NCBI GenBank assembly: GCA_024641025.1
Contig: JAHEDW010000007.1
Coordinates: forward strand, 1 to 50,357
Length of the DNA: 50,357 bases
Reading direction: 5' to 3'
Source: Gallionella sp.
GTDB taxonomy: Bacteria; Pseudomonadota; Gammaproteobacteria; Burkholderiales; Gallionellaceae
The notes under the pieces: generated by a model
What the model was told of the DNA's origin: nothing
What the model saw: the letters and a program-made list of their open reading frames with translations, nothing else
Databases searched by the model: none
Translations under genes and position numbers: made by a program
Shown here: piece by piece, positions 25,428 through 35,153 of the stretch
Numbering within the stretch: position 1 is the stretch's first letter
Layout of the letters: every line of letters starts with the position of its first letter

Positions 25428-25754
25428 ATGGGACGCCACGAACACTACCATGTATATGTGGTCGAACTCTCGAGAGACGTTCTTTGCAAAAGCAGATTCA
25501 AGAAGGCCAATCCCGACTATATTCCTGGTAAGCCTTGCGTTTATGTTGGCATGACGGGTCTAGATCCTGACGTGCGCTTTGACAAGCACAAGGCGGGCAT
25601 CCAATCAAATAGATACGTTCAGGAATTCGGATTGCGGTTGTTACCAGAGCTCTATGAAGTCTATAACCCGATGCCCTATGAAGCTGCTCGTGAAATGGAA
25701 GTGGAGTTGGCAATTGGACTGCGTGAAGAAGGCTATGGTGTTTGGCAAGCGTGA
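25428..25754 (+). CDS. GIY-YIG-like nuclease-fold protein
   Basis: A 108-residue protein. The opening HYHVYVVEL and PCVYVGMTGLDPDVRFDKHKAG correspond to the two GIY and YIG strands and the following arginine/histidine helix of GIY-YIG domains, and EAAREMEVELA supplies the glutamate helix. The first tyrosine is in YHVYVVEL; the YIG is replaced by VYVG. The family is widespread in proteobacteria with no proven activity. It closes the run of small genes and is convergent with the ABC1 gene. Confidence 0.65.
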   Translation: MGRHEHYHVYVVELSRDVLCKSRFKKANPDYIPGKPCVYVGMTGLDPDVRFDKHKAGIQSNRYVQEFGLRLLPELYEVYNPMPYEAAREMEVELAIGLREEGYGVWQA

Positions 25755-25781
25755 GTAGAGTAAGGTGAAATGTAACTCAGT

Positions 25782-27548
25782 TCACTCCTTATCAGCTTTG
25801 TTACTTTTTATAATTGAGAACAACAGCCATATACCTCCTGTAGCGGCACCCAAATACCCGATGAGACCGAATAATGGCAGTCCAAATAATGTGGGCCCAC
25901 CGGATACGGTCATGACTATCGATGAACCGATTATGAGAGCTGCGACGACGATACCAATCACCAAACGGTTTGCTGCGCCATCGAGCTGATTGCCTACATG
26001 TTTCAAGTGTGTGACGTCAATGTGGATCTCGAGCCTCCCACGCCTTGCAGCACGCAACAGTCGCGAGATGTCATGAGGAAGTCCGGCAGCCAGTGACAGG
26101 GCTTCACTGGCCGCGCGCCAGCTACGCCTGATCAGTGTTGCTGGCTTGTATCGTGCACGCAGGGTCCTCTCCAGAATGGGCATTGCTTCATTAGCCATAT
26201 TAAAGTCAGGGTCAAGTTCGCGGCCCATGCCTTCGAGCGAGATGAATGCCTTGACCAGCAGCGTCAGATCGGCTGGCATCTTGAGATGATGTCTTCGCAG
26301 GATGGCAACCAGATCATTGAGCATCCCTCCAAGACTGAGCTGTTTCAATGGCATTCCATGGTATTGGTCGACGAAAAATTGGATTTCCGCCACTAGGCCG
26401 GTTTCATCAACAGCGCCGTCGCCGGTCCAGTCGAGCATCACATCTGCGACTTGCAAAGGTTCATGATGCACCAAGCCGAGCAACAGTCGGACCAACTGAT
26501 CACGACGTTCGTCGGTAAGCCATCCCACCATGCCAAAGTCAATGAAGGCGATGCGATTGCCTGACAAATAGAATACGTTTCCGGGATGAGGATCGGCATG
26601 GAACAGTCCATCCTCTAAGATCATCTTCAACACTGCGTGAGCTCCACGGACGGCAAGTATTTTTCGGTCAAGTCCGGCGTTTTGGAGGGCGTCAAGATGA
26701 CGTCCCGGTATGCCATCGATGTATTCTTGAACACAAACCCGCTCGCTAGTCCACTGCCAATATATACGGGGAATGACGATTAGTCGGGATATTTTCGGCA
26801 ACTGCATTTTGGTCTTGATCGGATCATTTTTGGCAAAGGCCGATGGCGAGACGAACTGGTCCGTGTAGCCCTCAAAATTGTTCGCAATGCTCTCGCTGCT
26901 TCGGCATTCAGCTGAGAAATCGAGCTCGCGTCTCAATGATTGTGAAAATTGTCGGACGATATCCTGCGGATTGAAACTTCGTAATTCTGGGCTTTCCGAT
27001 TCGGCGAGTTCTGCAAGGCGCATCAGCCAACGCAGGTCAGCTTCGATTGTTGGCTTTATATCGGGACGGCGTACTTTGATCACTACTTCACTGCCATCGT
27101 GCAAGCGTGCTCGGTATACCTGGGCAATCGAGGCGGCAGCAAGAGGTTCGGGGTTGAATTCGGCAAAAATATTTTCGGGTGGTCCGCCTAGATCAGTGGT
27201 TAGTTGCTGCTGTACTTTGGCGTATGGCACCGGAGGTGCGCTGTCTTGGAGCTTCCCGAATTCGGTGATCCATTCAATTTCGAACAAGTCTACGCGAGTG
27301 GCGAGAACCTGACCGAGTTTGACAAAAGTTGGCCCAAGATCCTCAAGCGCACGACGTACCCGCGCGGGTGGTTCTAGGTGAGCCAATTCATCCGCATGTT
27401 TCCATAGCAATGCCTGTCCAGCCCGTTCAAGGACATTGGCCATTCCCATCCGTCGAACCATATCGGCAAAGCCATAGCGAATCAGTATAGTGGCAATCTC
27501 GTGCAAACGCCCGAGGTCATGTGTTGCCATCAATGCTTGCCAGGGCAT
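25782..27548 (-). CDS. ABC1/AarF (UbiB-like) atypical kinase
   Basis: A 588-residue ABC1/AarF protein. Diagnostic motifs are GPTFVKLGQVLATRVDL (KxGQ helix), the alanine-rich PLAAASIAQVYRARL loop, VIKVRRPDI with the active-site lysine, GLFHADPHPGN and IDFGMVG. Two membrane helices lie at the C-terminus (residues about 535-580). UbiB itself supports ubiquinone biosynthesis; paralogues like this one, away from ubi genes, have less certain roles. It begins nine bases after the helical protein gene upstream, with which it probably forms an operon. Confidence 0.93.
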   Translation of the reverse strand: MPWQALMATHDLGRLHEIATILIRYGFADMVRRMGMANVLERAGQALLWKHADELAHLEPPARVRRALEDLGPTFVKLGQVLATRVDLFEIEWITEFGKLQDSAPPVPYAKVQQQLTTDLGGPPENIFAEFNPEPLAAASIAQVYRARLHDGSEVVIKVRRPDIKPTIEADLRWLMRLAELAESESPELRSFNPQDIVRQFSQSLRRELDFSAECRSSESIANNFEGYTDQFVSPSAFAKNDPIKTKMQLPKISRLIVIPRIYWQWTSERVCVQEYIDGIPGRHLDALQNAGLDRKILAVRGAHAVLKMILEDGLFHADPHPGNVFYLSGNRIAFIDFGMVGWLTDERRDQLVRLLLGLVHHEPLQVADVMLDWTGDGAVDETGLVAEIQFFVDQYHGMPLKQLSLGGMLNDLVAILRRHHLKMPADLTLLVKAFISLEGMGRELDPDFNMANEAMPILERTLRARYKPATLIRRSWRAASEALSLAAGLPHDISRLLRAARRGRLEIHIDVTHLKHVGNQLDGAANRLVIGIVVAALIIGSSIVMTVSGGPTLFGLPLFGLIGYLGAATGGIWLLFSIIKSNKADKE

Positions 27549-27557
27549 CAGTCGCCC

Positions 27558-28235
27558 TTAGTTGTTTGTGTTGCTGGGCTTGACGTGATCTGCTAGTCCA
27601 CTGAGTACTCCTGCAGCGATCTTGCGCAAGAGATCGGAAGTATTTCTTGCAAGATGAAGGCTTGCGCCTACCTGGGCACGTCCAGCTGCACTGATCTGAT
27701 GTGCAATCACATCCAGTGTTTCCTTGATCTGCTTACCTACGGCACTACCATGTGTGCGTGCATGCGAAGCCAGGTCTTTTAATATGACCCCTGTTGTATC
27801 CATGGCGTCCGATGCGGACTTTTGCAAGGTTTCGATAAACATTGACTCCAGCATTTTCAAGTCTGAACGAGCAAGATCAAGGTCTTCGTTGGTATACTTC
27901 TGCGCACGGCTAGTTGCTTCCTGAACTGCGAGTTTTGCCGCTTCGGCAAGCTGAGCAAGTGCGACATCCAGTCCGTTGACAGCTTGTTTGAGGCGGGCCT
28001 GTGCAACTTGGGTCTGTGCTGATGTTTGCTGCATTTCTTTTTGAACGCCTGCACGTGCCCCACGCAATACTGCGCCTGCGGTCTGCTGCAGCGATTTTAT
28101 GTCGAAGGAACGTTCAGTTATCATCCGAAGGGTTAGCTGACGAACTTTTTCCTGCACATCGTGTCCTTGCTCGACAGCATTGCGCACTTCGGCTTCGAGT
28201 TTGCTGGTTTCTATACTGCTATGTTCGGTTTGCAT
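27558..28235 (-). CDS. Phasin-like amphipathic helical protein
   Basis: A 225-residue protein that is almost entirely amphipathic helix, rich in Ala, Gln, Lys and Glu, with no signal peptide or membrane segment. It resembles phasins or apolipoprotein-like helical proteins in composition. No named family is claimed. The start at 28235 follows AGGAGATCAATC; a longer frame to 28268 exists. It is immediately upstream of the ABC1 gene, so it may be a partner on lipid or quinone surfaces. Confidence 0.7.
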   Translation of the reverse strand: MQTEHSSIETSKLEAEVRNAVEQGHDVQEKVRQLTLRMITERSFDIKSLQQTAGAVLRGARAGVQKEMQQTSAQTQVAQARLKQAVNGLDVALAQLAEAAKLAVQEATSRAQKYTNEDLDLARSDLKMLESMFIETLQKSASDAMDTTGVILKDLASHARTHGSAVGKQIKETLDVIAHQISAAGRAQVGASLHLARNTSDLLRKIAAGVLSGLADHVKPSNTNN

Positions 28236-28410
28236 GATTGATCTCCTGTGGTCATGAGTCGATAGCATTTCGCGTTACTACTTTCGCGGAATTGGATACC
28301 TCCTTCTTGCGCGGCAGAAAAGGCTCTGCCGTAGGTTATCAGCGGTAAAGATTACCATGCAAAACACCTTGCTTGCCAGCCGCAAAAGAGGCAGCTTTAG
28401 CGCATCTCGC

Positions 28411-29280
28411 TTATTCCTGAGAAATAAACTCACGGTAGCTTCTTGGTTTGCGTCCAAGCAACCTGGAGAACCCAGATGAATCAGCTGTATTTCCAGCGTT
28501 GAGCATGGTAAGCGTATCACTACACAAGGGACTAGCCGGTATTTGGTTGCCGAGTAAGGCTGCCATTTTTACCAATAGTGAAGGCACAGTGATGTGCAAT
28601 GCGGATCCGCTTCCCAGTTGTTCGCGATAACTGTCAAGCATACCGCGCATGTCAGTTGCATCTGCACCCGCAGCGGCAACGACTTGGCTGAGCGCCTTCG
28701 GATCGGCTAGCCAATTTGTGGCTGCCAGACAAATATCATCGATATGAACTGGTTGAAGCCGTTGCTGACCACCCATCGGCAATGCGTGTACCGGCAATCT
28801 CGCCAAAAACCTGAACATCCTTGCACTTGTGCCGTCTTCACCATAGATCACCGAGGGGCGCAGACATAGCCAGCGCAGCTTCTCTGGCAAACACTGTAAA
28901 GCTCTTTCCGCTTGCATCTTGGTGGAAAAATACGATGTCGCGATGCCGCTATCGACACCTAATGCGGAAATATGGATCAGTCGTTCGACATTTGCTTCGG
29001 ATGCGGCGGAAAACAGTGCAGCCGGAGTTTCGGCGTGAATATGCTGCATAGTTTTACCGGGAATGTCACGCAGTACCCCTACTGCATTGATTACGACCTC
29101 AACTCCTTCGAGACGTCTCAGCCAAACTTCCTTGTAGGTGTCACTGCTGAAATCCATAGCGACGTCGTCTGGTTCGGTAGGTCTTCGCACTCCCCGTTTG
29201 ACTGTATGGCCAGCTTTGCGCAGGGCAAGGGTCAGATGGCTTCCTACAAATCCCATAGCACCACAGACAAGTATTTTCAT
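28411..29280 (-). CDS. NDUFA9-like atypical SDR NAD(P)-binding protein
   Basis: A 289-residue short-chain dehydrogenase-like protein. The nucleotide-binding motif is CGAMGFVGSHL (G-x2-G-x2-G type), followed by AVGVLRD, HISALGVDS and a YFSTK catalytic-type tetrad. It falls into the atypical SDR group related to complex I subunit NDUFA9. No substrate can be given. The gap of 175 bases to the downstream helical-protein gene contains a short hairpin (28312-28331) without a T-run. Confidence 0.85.
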   Translation of the reverse strand: MKILVCGAMGFVGSHLTLALRKAGHTVKRGVRRPTEPDDVAMDFSSDTYKEVWLRRLEGVEVVINAVGVLRDIPGKTMQHIHAETPAALFSAASEANVERLIHISALGVDSGIATSYFSTKMQAERALQCLPEKLRWLCLRPSVIYGEDGTSARMFRFLARLPVHALPMGGQQRLQPVHIDDICLAATNWLADPKALSQVVAAAGADATDMRGMLDSYREQLGSGSALHITVPSLLVKMAALLGNQIPASPLCSDTLTMLNAGNTADSSGFSRLLGRKPRSYREFISQE

Positions 29281-29340
29281 TATGAATCTTCGGTTGATAG
29301 GCCAGCTTTGAATGGCTTGAAGTTTGAGATTGTTGCGTAG

Positions 29341-30252
29341 CTAGGCCAGATATCCTTCAGCGATATGCCGATAGACCAAGGCCTTCAGCCAGAGTGCGTT
29401 AGATGCTGACACGTTGCTGAAAGCGATGCCGTATTCAAGCATGGAAGCGGCAGAACCTGGAGTAACCTTTGGAGCATAAGCATGCTTGATCTTTGCATCG
29501 ATCTCCAGAGTCGTTGCAAGTTCCTCCATGTTGGCTGGGAAAGAAAGCAGCAAAGTCTTACCAGGTTCGCCGAGCGATCTCGGAGCACGTAGATGCGCGC
29601 CATCAGGGCTGAGATTTATGATGGTTGCAATTTCATGTGTGCCCAGCTCATCGGCTACCATTACGCCGATATTCGTTCTAGCCCAAGGTGATTTGCGCAA
29701 CTTTTGCACGCGAACTTCGGTTGGGTGCTCAAGGTGCAGGTAATGGGTAGGGTTGGTGCACATGCTCTGTATGGTAGTCTGGAAAACATAGATGTTGTTG
29801 CCGGTCACCATGCGTACTTCTACAGGTTCGCCTTCTGCCATGATCAAAGGTGTGCCGACTACCATCGGGGTAGTAACTAGTATGCACAAGTTCTTGATGT
29901 AACCGACAAGGCGGGTGGAAAAATAAGTTTGCTGGTTGCGATTTACCAGACGAACTTGCACGGACTCCCCTGGTTGAGGCTTTATTCCGTTAGGTGGGAA
30001 TATCCCTACATTTGCGCTCTGGATGAATTCGGCCCAATCCCCGGTTTCGTGGGTTTGGGGTGGAGCATCTACGTCCCGTAATAACCCTTGTCCTAGCAGG
30101 CTTTCAAGTTGCTCAAGGCTTTTTACTTGCTCCCCGCGCGCGAACAATATATAGCCATTGCGGTCATAAAGCCGCCAGGGCAGAGGCCTGCCAAGTGGTA
30201 TGGCTTCAATGGTAACGGGCTGGAGGTTCATAGGGGGTACTTCCAAGGGCAT
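29341..30252 (-). CDS. YcgR-like PilZ-domain c-di-GMP receptor
   Basis: About 303 residues. The C-terminal domain has the PilZ signature INLSPDGAHLRA (D/N-x-S-x2-G) preceded by basic residues in VRVQKLRKSPWARTN, which supply the arginines that bind c-di-GMP; the usual RxxxR spacing is imperfect. The middle region (residues 95-190) is a YcgR-N/FlgZ-like beta domain. The N-terminal 90 residues are less conserved. No flagellar genes are present, so the target may be something other than motility. The start is uncertain (30252 or 30231); neither has a ribosome site. Confidence 0.8.
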   Translation of the reverse strand: MPLEVPPMNLQPVTIEAIPLGRPLPWRLYDRNGYILFARGEQVKSLEQLESLLGQGLLRDVDAPPQTHETGDWAEFIQSANVGIFPPNGIKPQPGESVQVRLVNRNQQTYFSTRLVGYIKNLCILVTTPMVVGTPLIMAEGEPVEVRMVTGNNIYVFQTTIQSMCTNPTHYLHLEHPTEVRVQKLRKSPWARTNIGVMVADELGTHEIATIINLSPDGAHLRAPRSLGEPGKTLLLSFPANMEELATTLEIDAKIKHAYAPKVTPGSAASMLEYGIAFSNVSASNALWLKALVYRHIAEGYLA

Positions 30253-30428
30253 CAAAAACGCAAATAATATATTACCACTCTATGATGTTAGAAGGTATTT
30301 TGGGTTGACTGAAGCATTTTTTGCTAGCGCTCATGTCCGGGAACTTATAGCATCACATATCCACAAACCAATCTGTCGGGACCAGGACGCAATTCATAAA
30401 TTGATAATATGAGGATAAATGATTATTC

Positions 30429-31427
30429 ATGAGTAACTTTGCGCAAATCAAGTGTTGCCTCACTATATTTCTTCTGGCATTCGCAAGCGCTGTGAATGGA
30501 CAGAATATGATTTTCAACGACCACCCGCTGGTTGGCAAGATTTGGGACATGCATAGCCTCAGTTTCATAGACGAGGAGACTCTGATCGCTCGGATCAACT
30601 TGTCCAACGTTCTGTTGCTCGGCGAAGTACACGATAATTCTCAGCATCACGAACTACAGCAGAAACTTCTGCAAGCTCGAGTCGATTCAGGTGCAAAGCC
30701 AGCATTAATGATGGAGCAGCTCGATGCTGCAAGTCAGCCGATACTCGACCAAGCTTTAGCCGGCTTGCGCAGTGATGAGGTATTGAACAACGTCACCGCG
30801 CTAATTAAGTTCTCCGACTGGCAGTTCTATAGCCCATTGTTGGCGATTGCTGTTGATAATAGATTGCCAGTAATTGCAGCCAACGTTCCAAACCAGTACC
30901 TTCAGCCGGTCATCTGGAAAGGATACGCTGCTTATGATGCGAACGAGTTGAAACGACTCAAAGTTGAAGCGGTTTGGAATGAGCGCCGCCAGAAGTATCT
31001 GGTCAGCAATATGGGTGGCGCACACTGTGGACAGCTCAGGGAAGAATTGCGCCTTGGCCTGAGCCGCAGCCAGAGGTTGCGTGATGCGCTGATGGCAGAT
31101 AGCGCGATTGCTAGCATCCCCCATGGTGTGGTTGGCATTGTGGGAAGCAGTCATGCTCGTCGTGACATAGGACTGCCATTATATTTTAACGCGCGAGATC
31201 CTTCAGTACGCGTATTTTCAATCGGCTTTGTCGAGGTCGCGGATAATACAGACCCCAAGGCTTACAACACTGACAGTGCCACAGGAGAAGTACCTTTTGA
31301 TGTGATGTGGTTCACCCCGCGTGTGGATCGAGAAGATCCCTGTGCAAATTTCGTAAGGCCAAAAGTACCACATCAATTGGCGAGCGAGACTGATGCAAAT
31401 TCGACCGGCGAATCTGACAGTCAATAA
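30429..31427 (+). CDS. ChaN-like exported haem-binding Tiki-superfamily protein
   Basis: A 332-residue exported protein with a signal peptide (residues 1-24). The block VLLLGEVHDNSQHHELQQKLL, the later ALMMEQLDAASQP and the late GIVGSSHARRDIGLPLYF are the ChaN (Tiki superfamily) markers; HE and DH acidic and histidine residues form a metal or haem site. Campylobacter ChaN binds haem. A haem/iron role is possible, but function here is inferred. Its end overlaps the next frame by up to 35 bases. Confidence 0.85.
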   Translation: MSNFAQIKCCLTIFLLAFASAVNGQNMIFNDHPLVGKIWDMHSLSFIDEETLIARINLSNVLLLGEVHDNSQHHELQQKLLQARVDSGAKPALMMEQLDAASQPILDQALAGLRSDEVLNNVTALIKFSDWQFYSPLLAIAVDNRLPVIAANVPNQYLQPVIWKGYAAYDANELKRLKVEAVWNERRQKYLVSNMGGAHCGQLREELRLGLSRSQRLRDALMADSAIASIPHGVVGIVGSSHARRDIGLPLYFNARDPSVRVFSIGFVEVADNTDPKAYNTDSATGEVPFDVMWFTPRVDREDPCANFVRPKVPHQLASETDANSTGESDSQ

Positions 31428-32163
31428 TATATATTCTTCCTTGCTGCCGCCAGAGATGACACAAGCCTTGATTTTCGCATTTCGTGATTTGCTTCAGTTC
31501 AAAGTGCTGTGGATTGTGATCTGGCCGATTCTGGTTGCTATTCTGCTGTGGTTGCTGCTAGGTGTGGCTTTCTGGGACACCTTGTCGGGTTGGATTGCAA
31601 ACAGTCTTGGTTATATCGGCATCCAGGAATGGTTGGAAGGGGTGGAGCCTCGCTGGGTTGCGAATGCAATTCAGGCAGTGATGCACATGATCCTGTTTGT
31701 TCCGCTGGTATTCATTACCGCACTCCTGATTACGGCATTCTTTGCGATGCCGGCGCTGATACGCATTGTCGCTGAACGAGATCATCCTCAACTCAAGCGT
31801 GAGAACGGCGGGAGCATTGTTGGCAACCTGCTGAATGCCTTGCTTGCGGTGGGTGTTTTCCTTCTTATATGGGCGCTTACGCTACCCTTGTGGTTCATCG
31901 GTATAGGAATGGCGGTCCCGTTTATTGCCGCAACTTACCTGAACCAGCGTATGTTCCGCTACGATGCACTGGCAGAACATGCCACCCATGAGGAAATGAT
32001 GACCTTGTTCAAAATGCACCAGTCTGCTTGGTGGGGACTTGGACTTCTGACTGGTTTGTTGCAGTTTGTGCCAGTGCTAAATCTTTTTGCCCCAGTACTA
32101 ACAGCACTGGCTTTTATCCATTTTGGCCTTTCGCGCTTGGCAAACCTGCGTCAGGTAACATGA
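31393..32163 (+). CDS. EI24/CysZ-like membrane protein
   Basis: A membrane protein of up to 256 residues in the EI24 superfamily (CysZ-like). Four to six helices are visible, and the segments AFRDLLQFKVLWIVIWPILVA (near the N-terminus) and FGLSRLANLRQ at the end fit the family. CysZ moves sulphate or affects it in E. coli; this divergent member need not. Start at 31393 overlaps chaN by 35 bases; ATG 31456 (MTQALIFAFR) would avoid the overlap and is about equally likely. Confidence 0.8.
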   Translation: MQIRPANLTVNNIYSSLLPPEMTQALIFAFRDLLQFKVLWIVIWPILVAILLWLLLGVAFWDTLSGWIANSLGYIGIQEWLEGVEPRWVANAIQAVMHMILFVPLVFITALLITAFFAMPALIRIVAERDHPQLKRENGGSIVGNLLNALLAVGVFLLIWALTLPLWFIGIGMAVPFIAATYLNQRMFRYDALAEHATHEEMMTLFKMHQSAWWGLGLLTGLLQFVPVLNLFAPVLTALAFIHFGLSRLANLRQVT

Positions 32164-32258
32164 TTTTTTATACTACCATTTATAGCTGAATTTACTAAGA
32201 TTGCCCAATTGTTGCGCAGAAGTGCTTGTTTCTTTAATCTTTAATTAGGAGGTGTGCC

Positions 32259-32639
32259 ATGATTAGTAGATTATTTTTGTGTTTTTCCTTGATGGTGGGT
32301 TTGATGTTTGGCGCGCAATACGCGCTCGCGGCCAGCGAGGCAGTAAGAGAGATGGCAGGTATCATGGTTCATTTGGAGCATTACCCAAGTAGTGACGAAA
32401 AAGGCAAGCTGAAAAGTATCGCAGACAATATGGCAAGCACATCGCAGGAACAGATATTGGCCAGAGCGATCATGAATCTGAAGCATAAAGCTGCTGACGA
32501 TGATAAGGATAAACTCAAGAAGGTAATGGATGATAGTTCTGCCCCTGCCGAGGTGCGCGAGCTGGCAGGCATAGTGCTCAATTTAAACCATATGCCGAGC
32601 ACAGCTGATAAAAACATGCTTGAGCAGATGATGAAGTAA
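32259..32639 (+). CDS. Small exported protein with three helical repeats
   Basis: A 126-residue exported protein. Signal peptide residues 1-24 (ends YALAA). The mature part contains three related units: residues 28-61, 64-96 and 98-126, sharing the core (E/L)AG-I-(M/V)-x-L-x-H followed by a P-S or D-rich linker and a basic KLK motif. This suggests a small helical repeat protein of the periplasm. The ribosome site AGGAGGTG is excellent. No family recognised. It lies between a membrane protein and topoisomerase IB. Confidence 0.75.
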   Translation: MISRLFLCFSLMVGLMFGAQYALAASEAVREMAGIMVHLEHYPSSDEKGKLKSIADNMASTSQEQILARAIMNLKHKAADDDKDKLKKVMDDSSAPAEVRELAGIVLNLNHMPSTADKNMLEQMMK

Positions 32640-32655
32640 TTCTGGATGTTGCTGA

Positions 32656-33717
32656 GTGAGTTCAGCTAAAAATCACGAGTACCGCAAGGCAGCGACCCGT
32701 GCGGGTCTGCACTATGTTACAGACAGCTTTGCTGGAATCAGTCGTAGCCGGTCCGGGAAGGGTTGGAGTTATCGGAACCCTGATGGCACACTGATCAAGG
32801 ACATGAAGGAACGCGGGCGGATCGGCGCACTTGCAATCCCTCCTGCATGGACCAATGTTTGGATCTGTCCCGATCCAGACGGTCATATTCAGGTGACTGC
32901 TCGCGATGCACGTGGTCGCAAGCAGTATCGCTATCATCCGTCCTACCGTGAAGCACGCGACCAATCAAAATTTCGTCGCATGCTCGAATTCAGCGAGATA
33001 CTGCCTTTGCTGAGGCAACGGGTTGAGCGCGATCTAAGGGCCGGAGAGCTAACACGACGGCAGATTCTTGCTACCGTGGTGTTGCTGCTCGATAGGACAC
33101 TTATCCGAGTCGGAAACGACGAATACGCTAAAGAAAACCGCTCTTTCGGTCTGACCACGCTGCGCAGAAAGCATGTTGAGGTGGAAGGCCGTCTGATGCG
33201 TTTCAGTTTTCGTGGCAAAAGCGGAGTGGATCACGTTGTGGCGTTAAATGACCGACGTTTAGCAAGGGTCGTTCAGCGATGCCAAGATCTGCCTGGACAG
33301 GAAATATTCCAGTATCTCGATGCGTTCGGCAGGAACAAGCCAATCACATCTGATGATGTGAACGATTATCTGCGTGAAGTTAGTGGTAGTGAGATTACCG
33401 CCAAGGATTTTCGTACCTGGGGCGGCACTATGGTGGCTGCCTTGGCTCTACGGACGATGGGGCCGGCCACAAGCCGTCGCGAGGCAGACCGCAACATCCT
33501 TCGTGCGCTGGATGCAGTAGCTGAAAGGCTTGGCAACACGCGCACGGTTTGCCGGAAGTATTATGTTCATCCAGCCCTTCTTGAGGCTTATCATTTGGGC
33601 CTAACTACACCTCATTCTTCAGAGAAGGATTCTAACAACTCCCGGAGGAAATTATCGCAAGCGGCTCTAAGGAGAGACGAACTGGCAGTCCTGCAATTTC
33701 TTCTTGAGTTGGTATAG
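32656..33717 (+). CDS. Bacterial topoisomerase IB (poxvirus-like)
   Basis: A 353-residue type IB DNA topoisomerase. Family blocks are RIGALAIPPAWTNVWICPDPDGHIQ (split pattern), RDARGRKQYRYHP, RVGNDEYAKENRSFGLTTL, FSFRGKSG, FRTWGGTMVAAL and the catalytic tyrosine in CRKYYVHPALLEAY near residue 302. It nicks and relaxes supercoils through a 3'-phosphotyrosine intermediate. It starts with GTG at 32656. The ribosome site is weak. Length and motifs are complete. Confidence 0.94.
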   Translation: MSSAKNHEYRKAATRAGLHYVTDSFAGISRSRSGKGWSYRNPDGTLIKDMKERGRIGALAIPPAWTNVWICPDPDGHIQVTARDARGRKQYRYHPSYREARDQSKFRRMLEFSEILPLLRQRVERDLRAGELTRRQILATVVLLLDRTLIRVGNDEYAKENRSFGLTTLRRKHVEVEGRLMRFSFRGKSGVDHVVALNDRRLARVVQRCQDLPGQEIFQYLDAFGRNKPITSDDVNDYLREVSGSEITAKDFRTWGGTMVAALALRTMGPATSRREADRNILRALDAVAERLGNTRTVCRKYYVHPALLEAYHLGLTTPHSSEKDSNNSRRKLSQAALRRDELAVLQFLLELV

Positions 33718-33800
33718 TTCGTACATCAGCTCAAATCCGGAATTTAATCCCGTGAAATTTTATTTTCCGTACTTGTTGACAAATGCTTCCCATGACTCAG

Positions 33801-35153
33801 TTATGGGATCACCGGCAAATGGTCGAGCGCCGCTTTTATATCTGCTTCCGGCAGCGCAAAATCTTCCAGCTTTCCACTGAAGTAACTGTCGTAGGCACCC
33901 ATGTCGAAATGCCCGTGGCCTGAAAGGTTAAAGAACAACGTCTTTTTCTCGCCGCTCTCCTTGCAGCGCATTGCTTCGTCGATACACGCAGCAATTGCAT
34001 GGTTAGATTCTGGCGCGGGAATTATTCCCTCGGCACGAGCGAATGTCACGCCGGCGCGGAAAGTAGACAGTTGTGGAACCGCCACAGCTTCGATTAATTT
34101 TTCGTGATAGAGCTGTGACACAAGTGCAGAATCGCCATGATAGCGCAAACCTCCCGCGTGAATCCCAGGTGGCATGAAATCGTGGCCAAGTGTGTACATC
34201 AACATCATCGGCGTGAGCTTGGCCGTATCACCGAAATCATAAGCGTAATGCCCTCGCGTTAGTGTCGGACAGGAAGTCGGCTCGACCGCGACCATCCTCA
34301 CTTTTTTGCCGGCAGCCTTGTCGGCAAAGAACGGGAAAGCAGCGCCGCCGAAATTCGAACCGCCACCACACGGTGCAAAAATCATGTCAGGATAATCGCC
34401 AACTTTTTCAAATTGTTTCTTGGCTTCCAGGCCGATCACGGTTTGGTGCAGCAGTACATGATTGAGTACTGAACCTAGCGCATAGTTGGTATCTGCGCGC
34501 GTTGCTGCGTCTTCCACTGCTTCAGAGATCGCTAGTCCGAGCGAACCTTGGTTGTTTGGATCGGCTGCCAGCGCTGCCCGTCCTGAATTTGTTTCCATGC
34601 TTGGGCTGGCGAACACTTCCGCTCCCCAGGTTTGCATCATCGAGCGTCGGTAGGGCTTTTGGTTGTAGCTCACCTTCACCATGTAAACGCGCACCTCAAG
34701 GCCGAACATCTGGCCGGCCAATGCCATCGAGGAACCCCATTGTCCTGCACCAGTCTCTGTTGCGATGCGTTTGATGCCGGCTTCCTTGTTGTAATAGGCT
34801 TGAGCGATGGCCGTATTGGGCTTATGCGAACCCGCCGGAGAAATACCTTCATACTTGTAGTAGATCTTCGCCGGTGTACCGAGTGCTGCTTCGAGCCGGT
34901 GGGCGCGGAACATTGGAGAGGGACGCCACAACTGATAGATTTCGCGCACCTTGTCCGGGATCTGGATCCAGCGCTCCGCAGACATTTCCTGCTCAATTAG
35001 GCTCATCGGAAATATTGCAGTAAGAGCGTCGGGTCCGATCGGCTTGCCATCCGGACCCAATGGTGGTGCAGGGGGGTTCGGCATGTCCGCAGCGATGTTG
35101 TACCAGTGAGTGGGGATCTCAGTTTCATCCAGCAGAATCTTGGTTTGTATCAT
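33801..35153 (-). CDS. trpB: TrpB2-type tryptophan synthase beta-like enzyme
   Basis: A 450-residue pyridoxal-phosphate enzyme of the TrpB2 group. The long N-terminal segment (about 80 residues before [12 protein letters not shown]) and [19 protein letters not shown], with the PLP lysine, are typical; [26 protein letters not shown] and [16 protein letters not shown] follow. TrpB2 works without TrpA in many organisms and can use indole directly. No trpA gene is near. Preceding sequence (35188-35193) contains a TATAAT-like hexamer in a strongly AT-rich stretch. Confidence 0.93.
   Translation of the reverse strand: MIQTKILLDETEIPTHWYNIAADMPNPPAPPLGPDGKPIGPDALTAIFPMSLIEQEMSAERWIQIPDKVREIYQLWRPSPMFRAHRLEAALGTPAKIYYKYEGISPAGSHKPNTAIAQAYYNKEAGIKRIATETGAGQWGSSMALAGQMFGLEVRVYMVKVSYNQKPYRRSMMQTWGAEVFASPSMETNSGRAALAADPNNQGSLGLAISEAVEDAATRADTNYALGSVLNHVLLHQTVIGLEAKKQFEKVGDYPDMIFAPCGGGSNFGGAAFPFFADKAAGKKVRMVAVEPTSCPTLTRGHYAYDFGDTAKLTPMMLMYTLGHDFMPPGIHAGGLRYHGDSALVSQLYHEKLIEAVAVPQLSTFRAGVTFARAEGIIPAPESNHAIAACIDEAMRCKESGEKKTLFFNLSGHGHFDMGAYDSYFSGKLEDFALPEADIKAALDHLPVIP

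Noticed and set aside
16679-25760. Integrative element or phage remnant
   Set aside because: Base composition shifts and many orphans are present, but no integrase, transposase, tRNA end, direct repeat or phage structural gene was seen.
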